Shown: positions 1 through 11,100 of the stretch, piece after piece
Layout: every line of letters begins with the position of its first letter
Position numbering within the stretch: the first letter of the stretch is position 1
Source of the DNA: Labilibaculum sp041595635
GTDB lineage: Bacteria; Bacteroidota; Bacteroidia; Bacteroidales; Marinifilaceae
Direction of reading: 5' to 3'
NCBI RefSeq assembly: GCF_041595635.1
Contig: NZ_JBFHJW010000013.1
Location: forward strand, 1-64,000
Length of the DNA: 64,000 nucleotides
Made by a program: the position numbers and the translations under genes
Notes under the pieces: model-generated
The model's input: only the letters and a program-made list of their open reading frames with translations
Database searches by the model: none
Told to the model about the DNA's origin: nothing

Positions 1-2142
1 GAACTAATGCCATTTAACGAATTTGAAGGAAATAGTTCCTGGGGATACAACCCATCCTTCTATTTTGCTCCTGATAAAGCATATGGAACAAAAACAGATT
101 ATAAAGATTTTGTAGATGAATGCCACAGTCGTGGAATTGCTGTTTTTATGGATATGGTTTTGAATCATTCCTATGGTCAATCCCCCTTTTTACGGATGTA
201 TTTTGATGGAACAAATCCAACATCTAGCAATCCATGGTATAACGAAGAATCTAATTTTCAAAATCCAGATGCCCAATGGGGTTACGATTTTAATCACGAA
301 AGTGAACAAACCCAAAATTTAGTTGACAGCATCAATTCCTATTGGATGAGCGAATACCACATTGATGGTTTCCGATTCGATTTCACCAAAGGATTTTCGA
401 ATACCATTTACGACGAAGATTCCTGGGGTAGCGATTACGATGCCGATAGAATTGCTATTCTTAAACGAATGAGCGACGAGATTTGGGAACGCAACAGCGA
501 TGCTGTAGTCATTTTCGAGCATCTTTCGGATAATGATGAAGAAACCGAATTGGCTAATTATGGAATTCTACTCTGGGGAAATGCCAATAGTAGCTATAAT
601 GAGGCGACCATGGGATATAGCTCAGATCTGAGCTGGACTTCGTGGAAAAACCGAGGTTGGGATCTTCCCAATGTTGTAAATTATATGGAAAGTCACGATG
701 AGGAACGACTCATGTATAAAAATCTTGAATACGGAAATTCATCGGGAGATTATGATGTTACTGATTTAAATACGGCTCTTTCGAGAATAGAAGCTGCAGC
801 AGCTTTTTTCATAACGATCCCCGGCCCAAAAATGCTTTGGCAATTTGAAGAGCTGGGTTACGATATTTCTATCGACTACAACGACAGAGTTGGAGAAAAG
901 CCTGTTCTTTGGGAATATTACGACAATGCAAACCGTAAAAGACTATTCGATGTATTCTCATCTTTAATTGAAATTAAAAAGGAACAAGCCGCTTTCGAAT
1001 CAGAAGATTTTACCCTAAACACGAGTTCTTTTCTAAAAAGAATAGAAATTAACGATGATGATATGGATGTTCGTATCATAGGTAACTTTGATGTAGAAGC
1101 AGGTGAAATCGATCCTAATTTTAGTGAAACAGGAACATGGTACGATTACTTTAGTGGCGAAGAACTCACCATTACTGATGTAAATGCCTTAATCGACTTA
1201 GAAGCAGGTGAATATCATATTTATACCAACAAACAACTCACAACTCCAGATATTACTTCGGCACCACTAGCCTCGAATGTTTTAATTACCGGAACATCCC
1301 AAGAGGATGAAACACTAACAGCTTCGTACAATTACTCTGATAGTAATGATGATTTAGAAGGTAACTCGACTTATCAATGGTACCGTGCTGATGATGCAAA
1401 CGGAACAAACGAAGAAGCTATTTCGGGAGCCACAGATTTAAGCTATACACTTGGCGCCGATGATCGATACAAATACATTCGCTTTTCGGTTACACCCATA
1501 GCTTTAACAGGAGAGCTACTAGTTGGAAATACTGTTTACAGCGATTACACCGATGCAATTATTTCCATTGTTAATGCCCCTATAGCCACAAATGTTTCAA
1601 TAAGTGGTATTTTTCAAGAAGATGAAACCCTAACGGCTTCCTACGATTACTCTGATTCTGAAAATGATGCAGAATACAATTCAATATATCAGTGGCACAG
1701 AGCGGAAAATGCGAGCGGAACAAACGAAGTAAGTATTTCGGGAGCAAATAACCTCACTTACACATTAGTAAGAGCCGATAGAGCAAGTTTCGTTCGTTTC
1801 TCGGTTACTCCTCTCACACAAACTGGCGAAGCATTACAAGGAACTACTGTTTACAGCCAATACAGCGAAGAAATCGCCTACTCTACAGGAATTGATGATT
1901 TGGCTGATGAAGAAGAAATACAGATGTATCCCAATCCTGTTCGTGACATCCTGTACCTTCAAAATTTAGAAGAAGTAAAAACACTAAAGATCACCAATTT
2001 TTCAGGCCAGATAATTTCTGAGATAAATATTGAGGATGAATCGAAAAATTTAGATTTGAACGGAATTTCCTCTGGAATTTACATTTTAGTATTTGAACTG
2101 GAAGATGGATCTACAATTAGTAAAAAAATAATTAAACAGTAG
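1..2142 (+). CDS. Secreted alpha-amylase family (GH13) protein with T9SS type A sorting domain, 5'-truncated
   Basis: The reading frame is open from base 1 (codons gaa cta before the first ATG at 7), and the first residues ELMPFNEFEGN are an internal GH13 motif, so the start lies outside the window. Numbering from the ATG at 7, catalytic residues are recognisable: nucleophile Asp125 in DGFRFDFTKGF, acid/base Glu171 in VIFEHL, and Asp231 in MESHDEER. After the barrel and a C-terminal beta domain come two similar modules of about 105 residues (from about 418 and 523, both with QEDETLTASY and a YQW motif), then a sorting domain from about 637 (MYPNPV..., ending SKKIIKQ). GH13 enzymes cleave or rearrange alpha-glucans; the sorting domain predicts T9SS export to the cell surface or medium. 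Exact substrate is unknown. A hairpin terminator follows at 2175. Confidence 0.93.
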   Translation, partial: ELMPFNEFEGNSSWGYNPSFYFAPDKAYGTKTDYKDFVDECHSRGIAVFMDMVLNHSYGQSPFLRMYFDGTNPTSSNPWYNEESNFQNPDAQWGYDFNHESEQTQNLVDSINSYWMSEYHIDGFRFDFTKGFSNTIYDEDSWGSDYDADRIAILKRMSDEIWERNSDAVVIFEHLSDNDEETELANYGILLWGNANSSYNEATMGYSSDLSWTSWKNRGWDLPNVVNYMESHDEERLMYKNLEYGNSSGDYDVTDLNTALSRIEAAAAFFITIPGPKMLWQFEELGYDISIDYNDRVGEKPVLWEYYDNANRKRLFDVFSSLIEIKKEQAAFESEDFTLNTSSFLKRIEINDDDMDVRIIGNFDVEAGEIDPNFSETGTWYDYFSGEELTITDVNALIDLEAGEYHIYTNKQLTTPDITSAPLASNVLITGTSQEDETLTASYNYSDSNDDLEGNSTYQWYRADDANGTNEEAISGATDLSYTLGADDRYKYIRFSVTPIALTGELLVGNTVYSDYTDAIISIVNAPIATNVSISGIFQEDETLTASYDYSDSENDAEYNSIYQWHRAENASGTNEVSISGANNLTYTLVRADRASFVRFSVTPLTQTGEALQGTTVYSQYSEEIAYSTGIDDLADEEEIQMYPNPVRDILYLQNLEEVKTLKITNFSGQIISEINIEDESKNLDLNGISSGIYILVFELEDGSTISKKIIKQ

Positions 2143-2174
2143 ATAATATTTTCTTATTGGTTAAATGAATTAAC

Positions 2175-2206
2175 ATCCCGCTTTTAGGTTTTTCCTGAAG
2201 CGGGAT
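2175..2206 (+). terminator. Intrinsic terminator after the amylase gene
   Basis: ATCCCGCTT (2175-2183) pairs perfectly with AAGCGGGAT (2198-2206) and is followed by a T run. It lies 33 bases after the amylase stop and 6 bases before the stop of the convergent gene, so it may also help end that transcript. Confidence 0.85.
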
Positions 2207-2211
2207 TTTTC

Positions 2212-3633
2212 CTATTTAATAGCTATTTCCAGACTATAATTCACTTCAAAATCACCAACTTTTAATACTAATTTGTAATTGCCAGCAGGCAAAGGTTCAT
2301 CGGGCATAGAAACTTTAAAAACGAAAGGGTATTCGGAGTAATAACCCGTCTGCTGACGGAGCATCTCATTATTCTCATTCAAAATTTGCAAGCTTAGTTC
2401 ATTGTTATAAAATTTTCCTAAATGAAATTGAACAAATATATTTTCAGATTCAGAATTGTAATTGTTTTGAGCTGTTCCCATAAACTCATTTCTCTCCTGC
2501 ATATTGTTTTCATTCGAATCGATAAAACCAGTAAAAACGAAAAATCCCTCTTGCCCTTTTGTGAAATCAGGAGCTAAATTATCCACCTGTTCCATCACAG
2601 CTAATTTCACTTTAGGCACTTCTGGAATACTATTCTCCGTAAGAACAGGCACGGAATCCAATTGGCTTGTATCTACCTCAGCAAGTAAAATTTCAGGCTT
2701 TATTTGCTCAGTGGTATCCACAAGCTGTACCAACAATTTATACTGTTTCAATTCTTTATCAGACAAGGATGCAGTTATGAAGTAATCGCCTGCCGAAGCA
2801 TCACATAATACTCTCAAAAATTCATTTCCTCCATTTAAACTATCAACCTTCATGCTGTAATGCTGCAAACTATCTAATTTAGAAATATTCATGCTCATCA
2901 ACTGATGTTTACCATCCCATATCTGATAAACAACTGCTTCTTGGTTAAAAGGCAGATTCAAACACAACTCAAAATCCACATTACCTAAAACGTATTCATT
3001 CTGATTTAAACCCACCACTTCGGTACTATCCATTTTCATATCTCCATCCTCATCCATCCATTGTTTAAAAATGTACAGATTTTCGGGAAGTAGCTTTTTA
3101 CGAATGGAGGCAAAACTGTCCCCATTAGGTTCTTTTAAAGAAAAACGAATTTGAAAGGTAGTAACAGATTCTTCCGGATTAATTGTAAGAATATAATCCC
3201 CTACAGGAAGAAAAGAATCGAATCCCGAATAAGAGAACAAAGGTGTTGAAGTATAAGTCCGTTTAAGAGTACGAATTAAATTGCCACTAGTATCCCATAT
3301 CCTCAATTTTAGATTGACTCCATCGCGGAGATTTGGATCATGTAAGGAAGCACTAATTGCCTCTCCTTTGGAAAAAGATTTTTTGCCTAAGCCAAAGAAT
3401 TCATTGCTCTCTACAAGATCATTCTCATTCAGGTCAACCCATTTATTATAAGCAAACAAACCCAATGGAATTTGATTTTGGATAGCTTGATTTTCCAGAG
3501 AATCGAGCCGATTTATTTTCTCAGGTTTAAGTTTTTTTTGTTGCTGACTTTTACTCACGAAAACGCAAAAAGAAACGAAGACAAGCAACAAAAAACACCT
3601 GGCGAAATTGCGGATGTATTTTTGCATGGTCAT
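2212..3633 (-). CDS. Unknown exported protein with three repeated domains bearing EF-hand-like loops
   Basis: I do not recognise a named family. A signal peptide or membrane anchor is visible (residues about 10-27, FARCFLLLVFVSFCVFVS). The mature part has three related domains of about 110-120 residues, starting near 56, 183 and 362. Each begins with an aromatic strand and then an acidic loop: DLNENDLVESNE at 67-78, DEDGDMKMDSTE in the second, DSNENNMQERNE in the third. All three fit the 12-residue EF-hand/dockerin pattern D-x-[DN]-x-[DN]-x-x-x-[DE]-x-x-E, so calcium binding is plausible but inferred. The rest of each domain looks beta-rich. It follows the PorP/SprF gene on the same strand with a 174-base gap, which suggests an envelope role. 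An alternative start is the ATG at 3627. Confidence 0.8.
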   Translation of the reverse strand: MTMQKYIRNFARCFLLLVFVSFCVFVSKSQQQKKLKPEKINRLDSLENQAIQNQIPLGLFAYNKWVDLNENDLVESNEFFGLGKKSFSKGEAISASLHDPNLRDGVNLKLRIWDTSGNLIRTLKRTYTSTPLFSYSGFDSFLPVGDYILTINPEESVTTFQIRFSLKEPNGDSFASIRKKLLPENLYIFKQWMDEDGDMKMDSTEVVGLNQNEYVLGNVDFELCLNLPFNQEAVVYQIWDGKHQLMSMNISKLDSLQHYSMKVDSLNGGNEFLRVLCDASAGDYFITASLSDKELKQYKLLVQLVDTTEQIKPEILLAEVDTSQLDSVPVLTENSIPEVPKVKLAVMEQVDNLAPDFTKGQEGFFVFTGFIDSNENNMQERNEFMGTAQNNYNSESENIFVQFHLGKFYNNELSLQILNENNEMLRQQTGYYSEYPFVFKVSMPDEPLPAGNYKLVLKVGDFEVNYSLEIAIK

Positions 3634-3807
3634 AACGATAAGTTTAAAGCTGAATAAAAAAGATTTCGTCTTCTTAATTTACAACATTAATCGCTTTTTT
3701 TCCTCATCATGTAACCGAAGTTTGACAAATAATTTTTGCTTATTCAAACAAGGGATTTATTTTTGATCAGTTTCCATACTCTTTACATTCCAAAATGTTC
3801 GACCTAT

Positions 3808-4860
3808 TTAAAAACGGTTAATGCATTTGTATCGTTTCTTAAAAGATATATTCGCAGAAATACCAATTTCATGAGAGTTGCGAGTATATTTGGTATAATT
3901 ATTAATGCCTAAATCATAGGCATAAAAAGCTCTATAAACCACATATTCATTTTGTGTGTAAATAGTTGTCCCAAATTTAAAAGATAAGGAATTCGAATTG
4001 GAACTACTCCCTTGCTGTAAATGACTTTTATAGGCAAATCCAATAAGCAGAGGATCTGAATCAAAATCAACTCCAACATACAAATTATTAGCAGCTGTAC
4101 TACTTGTAATACTCTCTCCGCTTTTCTGATACAAAAGCCATGGGTTTATACTAAACTTATTCTGACGATTTAAACTATAAACTTTAGTTGTATACTTGCT
4201 TTGGGCATGTAAAGTAAACTTCATAGGAACTCTTTCCGTTTGCCCTTGAAAGGAAATATTTGGGCGCGTAAAGTGGTGCAATGCAAATCCGATTATGTGA
4301 GTCATGGTATTTCCAAATATGCCACCATTTCGAAAATGAACCAGCGCTCCAACTGAGAAATCTATGTAATTTCTGGTATCTTGATCGACTACAAAACTAG
4401 TTCCGTAGATATCACCATAAATCTCATCCAACTGATCACTAAATGTGAGTTTACTTGTATTAATTTTCTTCTCATTATAACTTGCAGATAGCCCTAACTG
4501 AAAAAAGGTATCGGAATATTTATCAATTCGCCCACGCCATGAATATTGGCCTCCAAAAGAATTCGTTGTAAGTAAAGATTCACCCTCAACATCAGAAATC
4601 ATAAAAACACCAAAACCACTGGAGCTATAACCTTTCCAATCGGCATTGCAATGTTTCGTACTAAACTCTCCCGGGAAATTAAGCCATTGTCTTCTGTAAA
4701 TAAAATTTGAATGAACCAATCCTCTTTCCATACCTGCAAAAGCTGGATTATAATAAGTACGATTTTGATCGAATAAAGAAAACTTGTATTCCTGAGCTGA
4801 AACATTACTTACAGAGAACAAAATCAGAAAACAGAATAAAAACCTAGGTAAAAATCGCAA
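3808..4860 (-). CDS. PorP/SprF family type IX secretion outer-membrane protein
   Basis: The 350-residue product has a signal peptide (about 1-22, ending NVSAQ) and then the hallmark N-terminus of this family, FSLFDQNRTYYNPAFAGM, followed by beta-barrel-like alternating strands. PorP/SprF proteins are outer-membrane proteins of the T9SS and gliding machinery; many copies per genome sit beside large cell-surface adhesin genes and are needed to secrete or attach that partner. Here the gene is divergent from the giant PKD-repeat adhesin at 5172, which fits this pairing. The short C-terminal end is FKKRYKCINRF, less typical than a closing aromatic strand. Family assignment is firm; the specific partnership is inferred from position. 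Confidence 0.92.
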   Translation of the reverse strand: MRFLPRFLFCFLILFSVSNVSAQEYKFSLFDQNRTYYNPAFAGMERGLVHSNFIYRRQWLNFPGEFSTKHCNADWKGYSSSGFGVFMISDVEGESLLTTNSFGGQYSWRGRIDKYSDTFFQLGLSASYNEKKINTSKLTFSDQLDEIYGDIYGTSFVVDQDTRNYIDFSVGALVHFRNGGIFGNTMTHIIGFALHHFTRPNISFQGQTERVPMKFTLHAQSKYTTKVYSLNRQNKFSINPWLLYQKSGESITSSTAANNLYVGVDFDSDPLLIGFAYKSHLQQGSSSNSNSLSFKFGTTIYTQNEYVVYRAFYAYDLGINNYTKYTRNSHEIGISANISFKKRYKCINRF

Positions 4861-5171
4861 TCTAAACAGTTTTAAAACAACATAATAACAAAAAAACCAT
4901 CCCGCTAAAATGTGATGATTTATTAAAAATTAAAGTACTACACATCACTTTAGCAAACAAGTGCAATTTTAACAAAAAATATGTTATAAAATAGACAAAA
5001 AACTAATGTTTTTACTGATGAAAAGCTTATTTTTATCCATTAAAAACTAATTTTTCATGATTAAAAATTGAAACAGTTTCAAGAAAACAATCATCTCTTA
5101 TGAGGACAATTCTACAATATCATCCTTAGAAGACACACAACTAATCGCAAAAAAAATCTAAACAAATATAA
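4861..5171. other. Divergent intergenic region between PorP/SprF and adhesin genes
   Basis: This 311-base AT-rich stretch holds the 5' regions of two divergent genes. I see the direct repeat AAAAACTAAT (near 4998 and 5040) and several poly-A tracts, but no convincing TAnnTTTG promoter for either side and no open reading frame. Confidence 0.6.
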
Positions 5172-8100
5172 ATGGCTAATTTTTACCTTGTTAAATCTAA
5201 AAGCATCATTAAAAAAATACTGATTGCTCTGGTACTATTTATCCCCTATCAAGTTTTTGCTGGCGATCCTCCCACCTGTGATTTTGGTGATGAAGATGGC
5301 TATTTTTACCATTGGGATTTCAGTGCTACAAATCTTGAATTTGACTTTACTTTAGAAAATTTCACCGATGATACGATTAGTAATGATATATCTGAATATA
5401 CAATTGATTGGGGAGATGACTCATCAACAGAAACTGTTACAACTGATCAATTTCCTCTTGATCACACCTATGACAGCGAAGGACAATTCACCTTACTAAT
5501 TACAATCATTTATTCAGACGAAAGCTATTCTTACGAATATATTGTATATAACACTGTACCAAGTATTACATTAACCAAACTTGAAGGAAATGAGGGATGT
5601 ATCGGACAAGAATACACCTTTCAAATTAGTGATTATGAAGATAACCCATCTACAACTTCATATGAGTGGTATTTCGATGATACCAAAGAATATATTGACT
5701 GGACACAAGAAGAAGCTAAAGACAATGATGGAAAAATTAGTCATACTTACAACATAGGGTCTTGTAGTGAGGAAGGTGATCGTACTCATTTTTCTGTAAC
5801 AATGACACCCTATATCGAGATAGGAAGCAATGAATTATCGGAGAATGGTACAGCAATTACTAAAATAAAAGTTTCCCAGCCTACAAGTATTGACTTAAGC
5901 CTAAAAGTCGGAAATGAAAAAGAATCAATAGATTCAACCCATACTGGTTGTATTAACAACACAGAGTTTGAGTTTACAAATACATCCGATTATGGACTTC
6001 AAGGCAGTAAATGTGAAGAAACAGATGACCATGGATGGATCGTAACAAAATATGAGGACGGAATAGAAATTGGAGATGCCGATTTAGGAATTGATTACGA
6101 ATTTTCATCGGGAAGTGCAGATGAAACTGGAGATATTTCTATCGTATTTTTAAAAACCGGGACCTATACAATATCTTTTTACTTAGAAAACACTTGTAGT
6201 ACCACTGAAGATACAACGATAGAAACTACCGGATTAATTACCATCTACGAAAATACAAACACTACCACCTACACTCCCACCGCCTATTGCTTGGCCGATG
6301 ATGAAACCGTGAGTTTTACAACAATAGAAGATCCCGAACTGGAAGCCATACAGGAAACCACATACCTTTGGTCATCTTCGGCTGAATCTTATGAATTTGT
6401 AGAGGGAACCAGCTCAACAAGTCAAAATCCTAAAATCAAATTTAGTGAGGCTGGACAGCATACTGTTTATCTTGAAAAAACTTCTCTTTGTGGAACTGAA
6501 CAATATGAATATATAGTGAAAGTTTCTGATGTACCTATTGTAGAAATCAACAGTCTGTCGGATCTCAGTAATGGCGGCTACTGCGGAACATATACTTTTA
6601 GCCCTACCGCAGACTTTACCGATAATGGCGAGGAAACGTTCGGTATTGAGGGAAATGTAATAGATGAGTATTTATGGACATTCATAAATAATGGAATAAC
6701 TACTACCTCATCAAGCCAAGTACCTGGAGAAATAACTTTCGACCAAACTGGAGCATCAAGTATCAGCTTAGAAGCTCACAACAGTTGTGGATGGTCTCTT
6801 GTTGATAAATTAGTATTTGAAATCTACGAAATTCCTACCGCTGAAATTACTAGTGTAGACGAAACCTGTGAAGATGTAGAAATAGATTATACTGCACTAC
6901 CCGATGGTATGAAAACCTACAGTTGGCTATTTGGTGATGGAAATACAGAAAGTGTACAAAACCCTACCCACATTTTTACAAACGCAGGTTCTTATACAAA
7001 CAAACTAACAGTTACATCAAGCGATGGCTGTAGCAATTCTTTTGAGAAAGAAATTACAATAATAGCCAAACCAGTTATTGAAACTGGTGACGAAATGACT
7101 ATATGTAGCAATACTGCTTCGTTTGAAATTACAGATGTTAGTGCAGAACACTATTCTGCTGTTAACTGGACAAGTAATACAGATGTAGACGGAGATGGAA
7201 CTGCAGATGGGACTGGAACTGGTAGTTTTACCGAGAACGGAATCCTTACTCCTACCTATTATTTAAGTGACGATGATAAAACTAAATCAACAATAACGCT
7301 AATACTAACGGCCACAGGAAATGGAGACTGTAGTTCTGTTTCTGCTAGTAAAACAATTAACATCACCCCTGCGCCAAGTATCAGCATTAGTTCAGCAAGT
7401 GCAACAACTTGCGAAAACACAGACTTCATAATTTCAGAGGTAACTGTTGAAAATGAAAAATCTATAGTATGGTCGTCTAGTGTAAACGGAGGAAGTTTTT
7501 CTTCAACTACTGTCGAAAATCCAACTTATACACCACCAGTAGACTACAGCGGCTCCATTACTCTTACTGTAACTGCAATTGCCAATACATCGTGCGACAA
7601 CATCTCGGATGTAATTGAACTTGCAGTAAAAGAATTACCCACAGTTGATGCTGGTGAAGACATCACTATTTGCGAAAATGAAACAATTAGCCTTTCTGGA
7701 GAATCGACTGGTACTACATACAAATGGACAATCTTAGAAGAAGGAAATGGAACTTTTGGTAATGACGAAAGCCTTTCTACCACATATACTCCTGGAAGTG
7801 ATGATATAGACAATGGTTCCGTTGTCTTGCAACTCACTGCAAAAGGCGATGCTGTCTGCTCAACCGTATCAGACACAAAAACGATTACAATCCAAAAAAA
7901 TGCAACAGCAAATGCTGGTGCCGACGCTGATATGTGTACAACAAATGCTAGCTACACAATTCAAACAGGAAGTGATGCAGATATGGCTCAAGCTAGTTAC
8001 TACGAAAGTCTGTTATGGACTACTGACAATGGAACAGGAGACCTTACCAATGCAACGAGTTTAAATGCCACCTACACTCCTTCGGAGGCAGATTTAACAA

Positions 8101-11100
8101 ATGGATCTGTAGTACTAAAACTTACAGCAACACCAGAAACAGATAGTCCCTGCTCAGATGTTGCTACCGATGAGATGACCTTGACTTTCACCACTCCTCC
8201 AGATGTAGAAGCTGGTGATAATATTACAAGCTGCCAAGGCAAAGAAATAACTATCAGTGGAACATCTGAAAATCCTGCAGATATATTAGAGATACTATGG
8301 TCCACATCTGGCAAGGGCACTTTTTCACCCAATAATGATCTAAGCACAAGCTATCAACCCCTTAACTCTGAAACTGGAAATTACACATTAACCCTTACAG
8401 CAACATCTACGGGTTCCTGCGAATCGGTTTCCGATGCCCTAGAAATTACTCTAATTGCAAAAGTAACAGCCGATGCAGGTGCCGATGGCGAAGTTTGTTC
8501 CAATGGAACATACAACCTTTCGGCTGAGGATACAGGAGCAAGTGTTACAACTGCCTCATCAGTTAAATGGACCAAAGATGCTGATGCAGATGGTACTTTT
8601 AATGATGATACTAAAATCAATGCCATCTACACACCAGGAGCAAATGACATTGCAAATGGATCAGTAACATTGACTTTAACAGCTCAACCAGAATCTCCTT
8701 GCGATAAAGAAGCTACTGATGATGTAACAATATCAATCACTCCCGCACCAACAGTTGAGGCCGGAGAAGACCAGAATATTTGTCAGGGAAATAAACTAGA
8801 ACTCACTGGTGCAAATGCTACAAACTATTCTTCATTAGAATGGAAAAGCTCGTCAACATCAGGATATTTTATAAATGCGGACACATTTAACGCTACCTAT
8901 TATCCTGGAGCAAATGATACAGGCAAATACACCCTTACTTTAGTTGCTTACGGTGAGGGAGCTTGCTCGTATATCGAAGACCAAATACAATTGAATATTA
9001 CTTCTGCTCCAGTTGTAGAAATTGATGATGATAGTAACATTTGCGAAGACAGTGAAATCACACTAAATGCCAGTGTTAGTAACGACGATGGTTATACATG
9101 GACAACCACTGGAACAGGTAATTTATCAGATACCGATGGTCTTACTCCTACTTATCAAACGGCAGAAGGCGAAACAGGTGATATTACAATAAGTCTTACC
9201 GCTAGAGGGAATACCTATTGCAATGATATTACTGAAAGCACAACTTTATCCATTATTCCTCATCCTGCAATTGATGCGGGTGATGATGCTGAAGTTTGTT
9301 CCAATACAACTTATGAAATGAATGTAGGAGACGAAGAGGGACAAATTAATGCTGAATCGTGGTCGAGCATTGAGTACAGTACTTCTGGAGATGGATTTTT
9401 TAGCGATCAGGATGGTTTAAATGTTACCTATGTTCCCGGCGATACCGATAAATCAAATAAAGAAGTTGATATCACCATAAGAGCTTATGCCATTAACCCA
9501 CCATGCGATAGCTATGCTGAAGATGTAATGACATTGGAAATTACTCCCGCTCCAATAGTAAACGCTGGTGACGATGATAAAATCTGCCAAAACGACACCT
9601 ATGAATTGGCAAATGCCAGCACAGAAAACACCAACTCCCAAACTTGGACTAGTTTAGCAGGAGGAAGCTTCGATGATGAAAATCTTTTGCATGCCATTTA
9701 CACCCCTACAACCGATAAAACGGGAACCATACAATTGCAATTAACCGGAAAAGGAGATGGATCTTGTGATTCTAATTCCGATATTATGTCTTTGCAAATT
9801 GTTGCGATTCCAAAAGTATCTGCAGGAGATGATGCGAACATCTGTTTTAACAAAACCTATGAATTAACAGGTAGTGTTGCGAGTTCATTTTCCGAAATCA
9901 GTTGGACCACTGACGGTACAGGAAGCTTTAGCGATACTACTGCTTTACACCCTACTTACTTTCCTAGTGATGCCGATTACGAAAGCACAAGCGTGCAACT
10001 CACCGTCACCGTACAAGGACTTACCCCTTGTTCAATGAATGCAACAGATGCACTTAAATTAAGTTTTGTTGAAGCCCCTTCTATTTCTGCAGGTAATGAT
10101 GATGAAATTTGCCAAGAAGATGGAAGCTATATCATACAAGCAAAAAGCGATGAAAACCCAACTGGAACTTCAATAGAAAATGTAAGTTCATATATCTGGG
10201 AGACAGACGGAGAAGGATCCTTACAAAACAGCAACACGCTAACCCCTAAATATATCCCTGCTGATAATGAAACAGGCATCATTCATATTACCCTAACAGC
10301 AGAAGGATACTCCAATTGTGAAACCATAGAAGACGAAATGGAGTTAAACATTATACCAACTCCAAGTGCTGATTTTAGTACCGGTACAACTTGTATTGAT
10401 AATCTGGTTGACTTTGAAGACATGAGTGATAATGGAGATTATTCCATTAATTCATGGTCTTGGGATTTTGGAGATGGTGACACTTCAACAGATCAGAATC
10501 CTAGTCACGAATTTGCGAATGTAGACGATTATTCAGTATCTTTAACTGTTACAAACGAAAAAGGATGTACTGCCACAACAAGCAAAACAGTAAGCATACA
10601 TGCACTTCCAACAATAGCATTCACACATGAAGAGTATGCAGGAGTAAATGTGGCTACCGAATTTACAAACGAGAGCTCCAATGCTGTCAGCTACAATTGG
10701 GATTTTGGGGATTCCAGTTCTTCTACCGAAAAAAATCCAAATCATAGCTATACTAATTCAGGTGTTTATACTGTTACACTTGAAGGAGAATCGAGCTATG
10801 GCTGTGTATCTCAAAACAGTTCTACCATTGAAGTAATAGGACTACCTAAGGCGAGTTTCACAAAAACTGCCGATGGCTGTGGTCCCTTAACGGTAGAATT
10901 TACGAATACTTCGACTGGAAAATTTCTTAGCTACTATTGGGATTTTGGAAATGGAATCACTTCTACTGAGGAAAACGTTGACCCTATTGTTTTTGCTCCA
11001 GGAACACTCAGCGATACCACTTATACGGTAAACCTTACCATCGAAAATAAAGCTGGAAAATCAACTTATTCTGATATTGTAACCGTTAAACCATTACCTG

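Noticed and set aside
7070..10361. Repeat array considered as a CRISPR or DNA repeat
   Set aside because: The periodicity is protein-level (about 91 residues) in one continuous reading frame, not conserved DNA repeats with spacers.
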